Shown here: piece after piece, positions 7,371 through 13,795 of the stretch | Numbering within the stretch: position 1 is the stretch's first letter | How the letters are laid out: each line of letters starts with the position of its first letter | NCBI GenBank assembly: GCA_964515255.1 | Contig: CAZETL010000013.1 | Span: forward strand, 1-18,419 | Length of the DNA: 18,419 nucleotides | Source of the DNA: GCA-016699975 sp964515255 | GTDB lineage: Bacteria > Patescibacteriota > Minisyncoccia > Moranbacterales > UBA1568 | Direction of reading: 5' to 3' | Notes under the pieces: model-generated | Databases searched by the model: none | What the model saw: the letters and a program-made list of their open reading frames with translations, nothing else | What the model was told of the DNA's origin: nothing | Program-made: the position numbers and the translations under genes

Positions 7371-7501
7371 TGAAGGGCACTTTCTGCTATTCTAGCATGC
7401 CTAGGAAGAAGACATATCCTGGGATCGGGAGCGGTTTTTTGCAGTTCTTTTGGAGAAGAGGGGTATAACCCGTCCTTTGCGCGTTTGAGGAGGATGAAGC
7501 G

Positions 7502-7846
7502 ATGACATGTCCGTATCTTTGCGCGGCTCTGCCTTGTGACGTTTGCTGGAACCGGGGCGGAGGAGAGAGAAGGTGTCGGATGAAAGTTGACACTGGGGGT
7601 CGGCAACAATCCCTGAGAGGGGAGTTGTGGAAGGCTTTGGAAGAGGCATGTCGAGTAAGAGAGGCGATTGCTTTTGTGGAGGGGGAGGTTGCAAGATTGC
7701 GCCAGCTTGGATCTGTGGAGCAATGGCGAATAGGTTCTCTCGAACATGAGCTTGCAACGCTTCGGACGCAGCTTCGCATGGTCGCCGATTCCTCCAACTC
7801 CTCCCTACAACGCCAAAGAAATAGTGAGGGAACGAGAGATGATTGA
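7502..7846 (+). CDS. Small Cys-rich N-terminus plus helical protein, unknown function
   Basis: A predicted 114-residue protein. Its first 26 residues contain five cysteines (3, 7, 12, 15, 25), including a CxxC, and could bind metal. Residues from about 38 to 93 are charged and helical with coiled-coil character (heptad-like Leu/Ala/Glu pattern). I do not recognise the family. The start is supported by GAGGAGG eight bases upstream. A second ATG at 7580, also with a purine-rich site, would yield a 88-residue helical protein without the cysteines. A TATAAC -10-like element is at 7464-7469 and a strong terminator follows at 7859-7905, so this looks like a one-gene transcription unit. Long open frames exist on the opposite strand, but they lack start signals. 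Confidence 0.6.
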   Translation: MTCPYLCAALPCDVCWNRGGGERRCRMKVDTGGRQQSLRGELWKALEEACRVREAIAFVEGEVARLRQLGSVEQWRIGSLEHELATLRTQLRMVADSSNSSLQRQRNSEGTRDD

Positions 7847-7858
7847 TGGAAAATTGTG

Positions 7859-7905
7859 AGCGCCGCCGAGGATATTTGAAATCCTGACTCGGACGGCGCT
7901 TTTTT
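7859..7905 (+). terminator. Intrinsic terminator after the Cys-rich small gene
   Basis: AGCGCCG pairs with CGGCGCT, and CCGAG with CTCGG after a one-base bulge. An inner GGAT/ATCC extends the stem, and six T follow (7900-7905). It is a strong Rho-independent terminator 12 bases after the stop codon. Confidence 0.85.
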
Positions 7906-7909
7906 AGTG

Positions 7910-7931
7910 TGGTATACTAAAGCAGTATAAT
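7910..7931 (+). promoter_or_regulatory. Promoter region with two -10 elements
   Basis: TGGTATACT (7910-7918) is an extended -10, and a perfect TATAAT follows at 7926-7931. Either would start the transcript of the membrane-anchored gene at 7951. No good -35 is visible; the terminator T-run lies where one would be expected. Confidence 0.5.
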
Positions 7932-7950
7932 TCATTCTCGGTTGTTCACT

Positions 7951-8313
7951 ATGACGGAGAAGCAGAAAATTGCCGCTGCGATTGGCATCGTCTTTCTTGC
8001 CGCGGCCTTCGTGTTCTTGTGGAAGTTTGTATCCTGTTGCCGCGTGGAAACGAATCAATCCGAGAAAGCGTCGGCTCCTGTATCGATGCCAATCCCGGCG
8101 AAATCGAGTTCCGGCAAGCAAGAATTGCCGACTGGGAAAGATGTGTTGGCGCCTGTTTCCTCGACGCCTGATTCGGTTACGGATGATATTTTGAAAAATG
8201 ATAGCGATTCATCCGCACTTGATCGCGAGTCCTCTGCGGAATCAGCAGCGGCATCCAGTGGAGCTGCGAAAATAGACAGCATAACGAATTCTTATGATGA
8301 ACAACCTCAATAG
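7951..8313 (+). CDS. Membrane-anchored Ser/Asp-rich protein, unknown function
   Basis: A predicted 120-residue protein with one N-terminal membrane helix (about 7-28, after a short charged start) followed by two adjacent cysteines and a long low-complexity tail rich in Ser, Ala, Pro, Asp and Glu. The likely topology is anchored in the membrane with the tail outside. I do not recognise a family. The ATG at 7951 is preferred over TTG at 7942; there is no clear SD. Its last 20 bases overlap the start of the secreted helical gene in another frame, so the two are probably co-translated and may act together at the cell surface. The tail has no catalytic motif. Confidence 0.6.
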   Translation: MTEKQKIAAAIGIVFLAAAFVFLWKFVSCCRVETNQSEKASAPVSMPIPAKSSSGKQELPTGKDVLAPVSSTPDSVTDDILKNDSDSSALDRESSAESAAASSGAAKIDSITNSYDEQPQ

Positions 8314-9196
8314 AAATCTGCGAATATCTGTTGCAGCTTTCGCACTCGCCTGCTTCCTTGGCGCTGTCTCCTTTGCGAGGGCCGAAGAAGAGTCTGGGCA
8401 AGGCGAGCGAGGGCCGAAGGGGCAGTTTTGGATGAAGGGTCGCGGCAGCGAAAATTCCAATAGGGCTGGCGTGTCGGCAGAAGACCGGGAAACAAAGATG
8501 AAAGAGCGATCCGAGAAGTGGCAGGAAGCTTTCTGTGATCGATTATCGGAAAAAGCGGACAGGGTTCAATCGGTGGGTTCAAATCGATTCGACTCGGCTG
8601 ATAAGCGAAAAATGAATCGCGAAAGCGATCTTTCGAAGAGTCGAGGCGAGCGAGACGCGGAGCTTGCGGAAAGTCGCGCCGATCGCGAGAAAATCCGGCA
8701 GGAGATGTACGCCAGACTCATGGAACGCGCCGGAGATGACGCGGAGAAGCAGGCAGCCGTAACGACCTTTAGGGAGGCCGTCGAGAAAGCGATATCCGAC
8801 CGGAAGAAATCGATCGATGAGGCAATCGCGGCGTTTCGCGGAGGGGTGGATGCGGCGATCGGGTCGAAGAAATCGGCCGTCGAATCAAGCATCTCTTCCT
8901 ATCAGTCGAAAGTGCAGGATGCTTTCGGGGCGGCCATCGCTTCCTGTAAGGCAGGAGACGACCCAAGCAGTGTCCGATCGACTCTTGAACAAGCGCTCCG
9001 GTCGGCGCGCGAGAGCATGAAGGCCGCCCGGTCGACATCTGAAAACATCGGCGTCCAAGTGAAGAAACTCGCGGATGCGAAACGCACAGCTTTCCTTGCT
9101 GCGCATGCGGCATTCAAATCGGCGCTCGAAGCGGCTCGTGCCGATCTCAAGAAGTCCTTCGGAGAAAACTCCTCGGAAGAGAAAGAAGGAGAGTAG
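8294..9196 (+). CDS. Secreted Ala/Lys/Glu-rich helical protein (Parcubacteria-type)
   Basis: A 300-residue protein with a clear signal peptide (hydrophobic core about 12-26, cleavage after ARA at 28-30). A charged linker is followed by a long helical region rich in Ala, Glu, Lys and Arg. Blocks such as AFCDRL, ERAGDDAEK and KSAVESSISSYQSKVQDAF resemble proteins I associate with Parcubacteria genomes, annotated only as hypothetical. Two cysteines (one in AFCDR, one in ASCKAG) could form a disulfide. The alternating spacing suggests a rod-like or coiled-coil extracellular protein, possibly structural or adhesive; this is inference. It starts inside the end of the membrane-anchored gene, with no SD, suggesting coupled translation. 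A second in-frame ATG directly follows the first. Confidence 0.75.
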   Translation: MMNNLNRNLRISVAAFALACFLGAVSFARAEEESGQGERGPKGQFWMKGRGSENSNRAGVSAEDRETKMKERSEKWQEAFCDRLSEKADRVQSVGSNRFDSADKRKMNRESDLSKSRGERDAELAESRADREKIRQEMYARLMERAGDDAEKQAAVTTFREAVEKAISDRKKSIDEAIAAFRGGVDAAIGSKKSAVESSISSYQSKVQDAFGAAIASCKAGDDPSSVRSTLEQALRSARESMKAARSTSENIGVQVKKLADAKRTAFLAAHAAFKSALEAARADLKKSFGENSSEEKEGE

Positions 9197-9236
9197 GGCT
9201 TTTCTGTAAGGATATTTTCCGAAAAGGCTCGACCGA
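9197..9236 (+). terminator. Possible weak terminator or leader structure
   Basis: GGGCTTTTC just after the stop can pair with GAAAAGGCTC (one bulge). Alternatively GGCTC can pair with GAGCC further on. The tail CCCTTTCAT is a poor U-tract. The two pairings are mutually exclusive because both use GGCTC. It could be a weak terminator or part of the leader of the next gene. Confidence 0.3.
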
Positions 9237-9259
9237 GCCCCTTTCATATCTGCAACTCA

Positions 9260-9547
9260 ATGGAAGTTTCGGGGAAAAATCTGTCATTTTCTGATCGCGT
9301 GAGAGGTGTTGTCGCGCAAATTCCTCGGGGCGAAACGCGCACGTATCGGGAAGTAGCGAACCTCGCCGGAAGCCCGCGCGCTTTCCGTGCGGTTGGAAAT
9401 ATCTTGAGCAAGAATTACAATCCGGACATTCCGTGTCATCGCGTTGTCCGAAGCGACGGAACTCTCGGCGGGTACAATCGCGGCGCGGGGAAAAAGAAAG
9501 AATTGCTGCGAGAGGAGAAGAAGGAGAATTCCGCTCGACTTGATTGA
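9260..9547 (+). CDS. Single-domain O6-alkylguanine-DNA alkyltransferase
   Basis: A 95-residue protein equal to the C-terminal DNA-binding/active-site domain of Ogt/MGMT proteins. It shows IPRGETRTYREVA (helix-turn-helix entry), RAFRAVGN around 40-47 with the arginine finger position, and PCHRVV with acceptor Cys59, followed by LGGYNRG. Because the Cys is present it should be able to take alkyl groups from DNA, unlike ATL proteins, where Trp replaces it. The N-terminal RNase H-like domain of full MGMT is missing. The start ATG at 9260 has no SD. Neighbours are small unknown genes; repair genes uvrA and uvrC lie a few kilobases downstream but in other units. The family call is firm; the activity is inferred. 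Confidence 0.9.
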   Translation: MEVSGKNLSFSDRVRGVVAQIPRGETRTYREVANLAGSPRAFRAVGNILSKNYNPDIPCHRVVRSDGTLGGYNRGAGKKKELLREEKKENSARLD

Positions 9548-9598
9548 AAGGATATGCTACGTTGATGCCGGCATCGTTTGAAATTCCGAGGAGGAATC

Positions 9599-9952
9599 AT
9601 GTATAGTCCTTTTGGAAGTCCAGCCCCGCGAATAGAAGATCTTTTCGCGGAATTAAGAAAGCTTCTCTTGAGAGTAGGAGAGCAGGATAGCGAGCGCGTG
9701 CGACGTCTCGGACGCATGCTAGGGAGCCTTGCGGGGGGACGGCCGGATGTTATCCATCAGCTTTTGGTTGGGATACAGGAAGGCATGATCGGAAGTATCC
9801 CGGGGTTTCACGGGTACGGGTTCGGTGCGATTCTTGAGCGATTGGAGGTGAAGTCGGTAAAAGTTCATGAATTTTCCGAGCCTGGAAAAGGGACGTTTTC
9901 CTGCTTGTCTCTCGATCGATTCCGTGCGCCATCGGGAACAGGAAAAGTTTGA
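9599..9952 (+). CDS. Small protein of unknown function (117 aa)
   Basis: A predicted 117-residue soluble protein. The first 60 residues are probably helical (EDLFAELRKLL, DSERVRRLGRMLGSL). A Gly-rich middle (GMIGSIPGFHGYGFGAI) precedes a shorter mixed tail. No family is recognised. The start is well supported by GAGGAGG six bases before ATG; an in-frame TTG at 9578 lies before this SD and is rejected. A 12-base palindrome lies at 9564-9575 in the upstream gap and a strong terminator follows at 9970-10002. It looks like a self-contained unit, or the end of a unit that begins with the alkyltransferase 51 bases upstream. Confidence 0.65.
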   Translation: MYSPFGSPAPRIEDLFAELRKLLLRVGEQDSERVRRLGRMLGSLAGGRPDVIHQLLVGIQEGMIGSIPGFHGYGFGAILERLEVKSVKVHEFSEPGKGTFSCLSLDRFRAPSGTGKV

Positions 9953-9969
9953 TTTTTGATGACAGTATG

Positions 9970-10002
9970 CGCCGCAGGTCATTTGACCGCGGCGGTTTTT
10001 TT
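9970..10002 (+). terminator. Strong intrinsic terminator
   Basis: CGCCGC pairs with GCGGCG, a single A bulges, GGTC pairs with GACC around an ATTT loop, and seven T follow (9996-10002). It ends the unit containing the 117-residue gene. Confidence 0.9.
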
Positions 10003-10064
10003 GAGCGGGTTCAGAATTTTAACGTGTATGATTGGAGCTGTCTCTCCGAAACAAGTGCGATCTA

Positions 10065-10094
10065 TTGACTTATTTATATAAATATGCTTTGATA
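10065..10094 (+). promoter_or_regulatory. AT-rich promoter region of the secreted paralogue pair
   Basis: TTGACT (10065-10070) is a good -35, but the -10 is not clear: TTGATA at 10089-10094 lies 18 bases away, and TATAAA and TATGCT lie closer than usual. The region is the most AT-rich of the gap between the terminator and the secreted gene. Confidence 0.35.
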
Positions 10095-10172
10095 GTCTGT
10101 CGATCTCCAGAGAGAAATCGACAGACGTTCTTTCTCAACTTTGGAAAGTCTTGGGCTATGAAGCCTAGGACT
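10095..10172 (+). promoter_or_regulatory. Two stable hairpins in the leader of the secreted gene pair
   Basis: GTCTGTCGAT (10095-10104) pairs perfectly with ATCGACAGAC (10117-10126) around a 12-base loop. A second stem of 11 pairs, two of them G-T, joins 10147-10157 to 10162-10172 around loop ATGA. The GGGAG ribosome-binding site begins right after the second stem at 10173. They may stabilise the mRNA or control access to the start; the first is not followed by a proper U-tract. Confidence 0.5.
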
Positions 10173-10183
10173 GGGAGATTCTC

Positions 10184-10603
10184 ATGCTTTTGCTGCGAGT
10201 GGTTTGTTTCATTTCTTTCTTCATCGTTTCTGCTCCAGTTTTGGCTGGGTTGGAGCGAACGGATGTCGAAAGGCGTTACTATGTGGACGACACCGTCTGC
10301 GTCCGCATTACTGAACCCCCGACTGATCCGCTGGAAGTTTCGATTGGCAATGATTGCCAATCGGCCAAAGTGGCGGAGATCAAGAAGCTCATTGTGAACC
10401 GGGTTGTGCAGGAAAGCCAGACTGACGAAAAGGAAACCAGTCTTGGCCCGGAATTGACGGAGGTGTGGATTCACGCCCTTACTCCCGAGGGTCGCTTCGA
10501 GATAATCTATTATCGACTCGCGGGCTACGAAAGTTGGCCGGGCCAGCTCAGTCTTGGCAATAGAGTTTTTTCTCAATTGCCCGTCATTTCGAGAGGGAAG
10601 TAA
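10184..10603 (+). CDS. Small secreted protein, paralogue A of a tandem pair
   Basis: A 139-residue protein with a signal peptide (hydrophobic 2-20, probable cleavage after VLA at 19-21). The mature part has two cysteines, Cys39 and Cys58, likely joined in a disulfide outside the cell. It is homologous to the next gene: shared positions include RYY near 31-33, both cysteines, N56, VWI near 94-96, YY at 109-110, and the ending QL..G..V..LP......GK. I recognise no named family. The start is supported by GGGAG six bases upstream. Opposite-strand frames are long but have no signals. A perfect inverted repeat lies inside the gene at 10341-10363. The function is unknown; the protein is probably periplasmic or extracellular. 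Confidence 0.75.
   Translation: MLLLRVVCFISFFIVSAPVLAGLERTDVERRYYVDDTVCVRITEPPTDPLEVSIGNDCQSAKVAEIKKLIVNRVVQESQTDEKETSLGPELTEVWIHALTPEGRFEIIYYRLAGYESWPGQLSLGNRVFSQLPVISRGK
10341..10363. repeat. Perfect 10-bp inverted repeat inside secreted paralogue A
   Basis: CGATTGGCAA (10341-10350) and TTGCCAATCG (10354-10363) are exact reverse complements with a TGA spacer. They encode part of the segment ending at Cys58. It could be an mRNA hairpin, a protein-binding site or coincidence. Confidence 0.5.
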
Positions 10604-10644
10604 ATTTCCGATTAGTGTACCCTGTGCAAGTTCTTTCCGAAATT

Positions 10645-10663
10645 TTTCCACAGCTTTCCACAG
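10645..10663 (+). repeat. Two direct TTTCCACAG repeats before paralogue B
   Basis: TTTCCACAG occurs at 10645-10653 and again at 10655-10663, ten bases apart, about one helical turn. The second copy runs into the AGGAGG ribosome-binding site. The core resembles a degenerate DnaA box (TTATCCACA), but neither copy is a good match. Confidence 0.45.
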
Positions 10664-10673
10664 GAGGTTTTCG

Positions 10674-11096
10674 ATGACGAACAAGATCCTATTGGTTGTA
10701 CTCCTCACAGTTTCTTTCTCGGCGCACGCCGGACTGAAGCCGATCGAGCCGCCGATCGTGCGGTATTACGCCGCCGCCAATGGTCTCTGCATCGGTCTGA
10801 AAGGGGACGCGGGAAATCCCAAAGTTATCCTTGCGGACAACTATTGCAAGGACGGTCCACGGACTGAAGTAGAGATCCGACGTATGGATGTCGATCGCGT
10901 CATGGCATTGGATGCGACTGATTGCGGGAACCCAGGAGCAAGTCCGCGCCTCAGGGAGACGAAAGTCTGGATTACGCTTCGGTTGTCGGGCGGCGGCCAG
11001 AAGACAATGTACTATGAGTACCTGGCCGACACTTCATTTCCTAGGCAGCTACAGATTGGAAGCGAAATAGTCCTCTTGCCGATTGAAGGCAAATAA
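10674..11096 (+). CDS. Small secreted protein, paralogue B of a tandem pair
   Basis: A 140-residue protein with a signal peptide (hydrophobic 5-16, cleavage after AHA at 17-19). Cys39 and Cys58 fall at exactly the same residue numbers as in the upstream paralogue, and there is an extra Cys84. Shared elements are RYY (30-32), the Cys pair, the I..M.VDRV segment, VWI (98-100), MYYEY and a closing LP.EGK. Overall identity is modest, so the duplication is old or the pair diverges fast. The start is decided by AGGAGG six bases upstream. The gap to paralogue A is 70 bases, so they are probably one transcript, ended by the terminator at 11138-11175. No named family is recognised; it may be an envelope or secreted factor. 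Confidence 0.78.
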   Translation: MTNKILLVVLLTVSFSAHAGLKPIEPPIVRYYAAANGLCIGLKGDAGNPKVILADNYCKDGPRTEVEIRRMDVDRVMALDATDCGNPGASPRLRETKVWITLRLSGGGQKTMYYEYLADTSFPRQLQIGSEIVLLPIEGK

Positions 11097-11120
11097 GAAA
11101 GGGCGAGAGGCGGTGAAGGT

Positions 11121-11148
11121 TTGATATTTGAGTATTTCGCGCTACACT
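11121..11148 (+). promoter_or_regulatory. uvrA promoter TTGATA-N16-TACACT
   Basis: TTGATA (11121-11126) and TACACT (11143-11148) are 16 bases apart. The -10 lies in the left arm of the terminator hairpin at 11138-11175. The predicted start near 11155 gives a leader of about 20 nt to the ATG at 11176. Confidence 0.6.
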
Positions 11149-11175
11149 GAGCGATCAGTCGTAGCGCGTTTTTTT
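11138..11175 (+). terminator. Strong terminator abutting the uvrA start codon
   Basis: CGCGCTAC (11138-11145) pairs with GTAGCGCG (11161-11168), ACTGA with TCAGT after one bulged C, and the loop is the GNRA tetraloop GCGA. Seven T (11169-11175) follow, and the uvrA ATG begins on the next base. It should end transcription from the secreted pair. Confidence 0.9.
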
Positions 11176-13737
11176 ATGCCGAAAAAATCGGAAATGGCGC
11201 ACGTGCCGCAGGAATGGATCACGGTAAAGGGCGCGCGGACGCACAATTTGAAGAATATCACCGTGTCTCTTCCGCGCGGGAAAATGACGGTTTTCACGGG
11301 GCTTTCGGGAAGCGGGAAGTCTTCTCTTGCATTCGATACGATTTTTGCCGAGGGCCAGCGCCGCTATGTCGAGTCGCTTTCCGCCTATGCGAGGCAATTT
11401 TTGAATCAGATGCAGAAACCGGATGTGGACGAGATCGAGGGGCTTTCGCCAGCTATTTCCATTGATCAAAAGTCCCGATCATCGAACCCGAGATCGACGG
11501 TTGCGACGGTGACGGAGATATACGATTATCTCCGCGTCCTGTATGCGAGAATCGGGCGACCCCATTGTCTTGTCTGCGGCCGAGAGATTTCCAAGCTCTC
11601 AATCGATGAAATGATTGGTTTCGTGACGGAGCTTGCCGCGCGAGCTGATCGAGCAGTCTCGCTTCGCGTGTACGCGCCGGTTGTTCGCGGGCGAAAAGGA
11701 GAGTTTTACCAATTGCTCTACGACTTTCTCGGAAAGGGGTTTTCCGAGGCTCGGATCGACGGTGAGGTAAAGAGCTTGCGCGAGCGGGTAGTACTTTCGA
11801 AATACAAGGCGCACGACATCGATCTTCTCATTGACACGATCCAGGTGTCCGAACTCTCGAGCAATATCTGGAGCGAGGATGCGGCAATGCGGCTTCGCGA
11901 GGCAGTTGAACACTCTCTTGAAGAGGCAGATGGGCTCGTGAAATTGGTAGTCGGCGACGAAGAGAAATTGCTCTCTTCGAAATACTCTTGTCCCTTTGAC
12001 GGATTTTCGTATCCGGAAATCGAACCGAGACTTTTCTCGTTCAATTCTCCGTCCGGAGCGTGTCCGGAATGCAACGGACTCGGGACGAAACATCTTTTCG
12101 GGAGCGAGCCATGTCCCATGTGCAAAGGAAGCCGGCTTCGGGAGGAGGCTCTTTTCGTGAAGATATTCGGGAAAAATATTGTTGAATTTTCCGGCCTTGT
12201 CATTGGCGAAGCTCGGCGGTTTCTCGACGAAGCTGAATTGACCGATCGAGAACGGGCGATTGCCGCGGTGGTGCTGAGGGAAATAGGGCATCGGCTCTCG
12301 TTTCTGCTCGACGTGGGGCTTGATTACCTTTCGCTCGACCGGCGCGCGAACACGCTGTCCGGCGGAGAGTCGCAGCGGATTCGTCTTGCATCGCAGCTCG
12401 GGAGCCGCCTCGTTGGCGCGTTGTATGTTTTGGATGAGCCGACGATCGGGCTTCATCCGAGGGACAATGATCGTCTTATAAAAACGCTGATTGAGCTTCG
12501 AAATTTGGGGAATACGATCGTGGTTGTCGAGCATGATGAAGACACTATTTTTGCGTCGGACTACATTGTCGATATTGGACCGGCGGCGGGAGTTCACGGC
12601 GGGAATGTGGTAGTGTCCGGATCTCTCGAGGAATTGCTTACGGCAAAGTCGAATCCTTCGAAATCAAGAACGCTCTCGTACCTTCGCGGGGAGATATCGA
12701 TTTCCATTCCAAAACGTCGGCGGACGAAAGAGAGCGGCGCTATCAAGATTCGCGGCGGACGCGCCTTCAACATCAAGAATCTGAATGTTGATATTCCGCT
12801 TGGTCGTATTGTGGCGATTACTGGCGTCTCAGGGTCGGGGAAGTCGACGCTTCTCTATGAGATTCTGCACGAGAATTTGCGCGCGCGTTTTGATCGGAGA
12901 TATCGGAGCCCGAAAATGATCAACTGTACTTCTTTTTCGGGAACGGAATATCTTTCCCGAGCGGTTCTTATTGATCAATCGCCGATTGGGCGAACGCCGA
13001 GATCGAACCCGGCGACATATACGGGAATGTGGACGCATATCCGCGATATCTTCGCACAGACGAGCGAGGCGAGGCTTCGCGGATGGAAACCGGGACGTTT
13101 TTCATTCAATGTGAAGGGCGGACGATGCGAAGCATGCGAGGGCAACGGCGAAGTTGCCGTCGAAATGCATTTCCTTCCGACAGTGTATGTGCCGTGCGAC
13201 GTGTGCAATGGGAAGCGGTTTACGAAAGAAACTCTCGAGATCGAATACAAGCACAAAAATATTTATGAAGTTCTCAAGATGACGGCGGAGGAAGCGCATG
13301 AATTCTTCCGCGATATTCCGGCAATTTCCGACCGTTTGAAGACGTTGCTCGAGACCGGGCTCGGGTATCTCGAGCTCGGCCAATCGGCAACGACGCTCTC
13401 GGGCGGAGAGGCGCAGCGCATCAAAATTGCAAGCGAACTCTATCGGCCGGATCTTCGGAGGACGGTATACCTTCTTGATGAACCGACTGTTGGACTTCAC
13501 TACGACGACGTTGAGAAACTGATAGAGATTCTTGATCGTCTGGTCGAAAAAGGAAATACCGTTGTTCTTATTGAACACAATCTTGATGTTCTGAAAAGTG
13601 CGGATTACATTCTTGACATTGGTCCGGAGGGCGGCGCGGGCGGCGGAAAACTCGTCGCAAAGGGGACTCCGGAAGAAATTGCGCGTCACTCGACGTCGCA
13701 TACGGGGAAATATCTGAAACGAATTCTGGAGAAATGA
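11176..13737 (+). CDS. uvrA: Excinuclease ABC subunit A, without insertion domain
   Basis: An 853-residue UvrA, the damage sensor of nucleotide excision repair. The first ATPase half has P-loop GLSGSGKSS (42-50), the UvrB-binding region (APVVRGRKGE near 167-176) and LSGGESQR with LDEPTIGLHP. The second half has GVSGSGKST, an intact zinc module (CEAC and CDVC) and LSGGEAQR with LDEPTVGLH. UvrA is normally about 940 residues. Here the insertion domain between GLG and the CPMC pair is reduced to about ten residues. In the first-half zinc module the leading CPxC reads CPFD (Cys272, Asp275). The ATG at 11176 is chosen because upstream frames run into the terminator; 11194 is an alternative. There is no SD. 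Confidence 0.96.
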   Translation: MPKKSEMAHVPQEWITVKGARTHNLKNITVSLPRGKMTVFTGLSGSGKSSLAFDTIFAEGQRRYVESLSAYARQFLNQMQKPDVDEIEGLSPAISIDQKSRSSNPRSTVATVTEIYDYLRVLYARIGRPHCLVCGREISKLSIDEMIGFVTELAARADRAVSLRVYAPVVRGRKGEFYQLLYDFLGKGFSEARIDGEVKSLRERVVLSKYKAHDIDLLIDTIQVSELSSNIWSEDAAMRLREAVEHSLEEADGLVKLVVGDEEKLLSSKYSCPFDGFSYPEIEPRLFSFNSPSGACPECNGLGTKHLFGSEPCPMCKGSRLREEALFVKIFGKNIVEFSGLVIGEARRFLDEAELTDRERAIAAVVLREIGHRLSFLLDVGLDYLSLDRRANTLSGGESQRIRLASQLGSRLVGALYVLDEPTIGLHPRDNDRLIKTLIELRNLGNTIVVVEHDEDTIFASDYIVDIGPAAGVHGGNVVVSGSLEELLTAKSNPSKSRTLSYLRGEISISIPKRRRTKESGAIKIRGGRAFNIKNLNVDIPLGRIVAITGVSGSGKSTLLYEILHENLRARFDRRYRSPKMINCTSFSGTEYLSRAVLIDQSPIGRTPRSNPATYTGMWTHIRDIFAQTSEARLRGWKPGRFSFNVKGGRCEACEGNGEVAVEMHFLPTVYVPCDVCNGKRFTKETLEIEYKHKNIYEVLKMTAEEAHEFFRDIPAISDRLKTLLETGLGYLELGQSATTLSGGEAQRIKIASELYRPDLRRTVYLLDEPTVGLHYDDVEKLIEILDRLVEKGNTVVLIEHNLDVLKSADYILDIGPEGGAGGGKLVAKGTPEEIARHSTSHTGKYLKRILEK

Positions 13738-13795
13738 CGGTGTATACTTCTCACAAAGGGTCATCTTCGGAAATAATCTTCTTAGATAAAATGTT

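Noticed and set aside
7387..8121. Long minus-strand open frame (244 codons) opposite the Cys-rich and membrane-anchored genes.
   Set aside because: It has low-complexity Ser/Arg composition and no SD or promoter, and it crosses the plus-strand terminator at 7859-7905. The plus genes have starts, signals and a membrane helix.
10070..10708. Minus-strand open frame of 212 codons opposite the secreted paralogue A.
   Set aside because: The plus strand has signal peptides, SD sites and homology between the two genes. The minus frame is a shadow.
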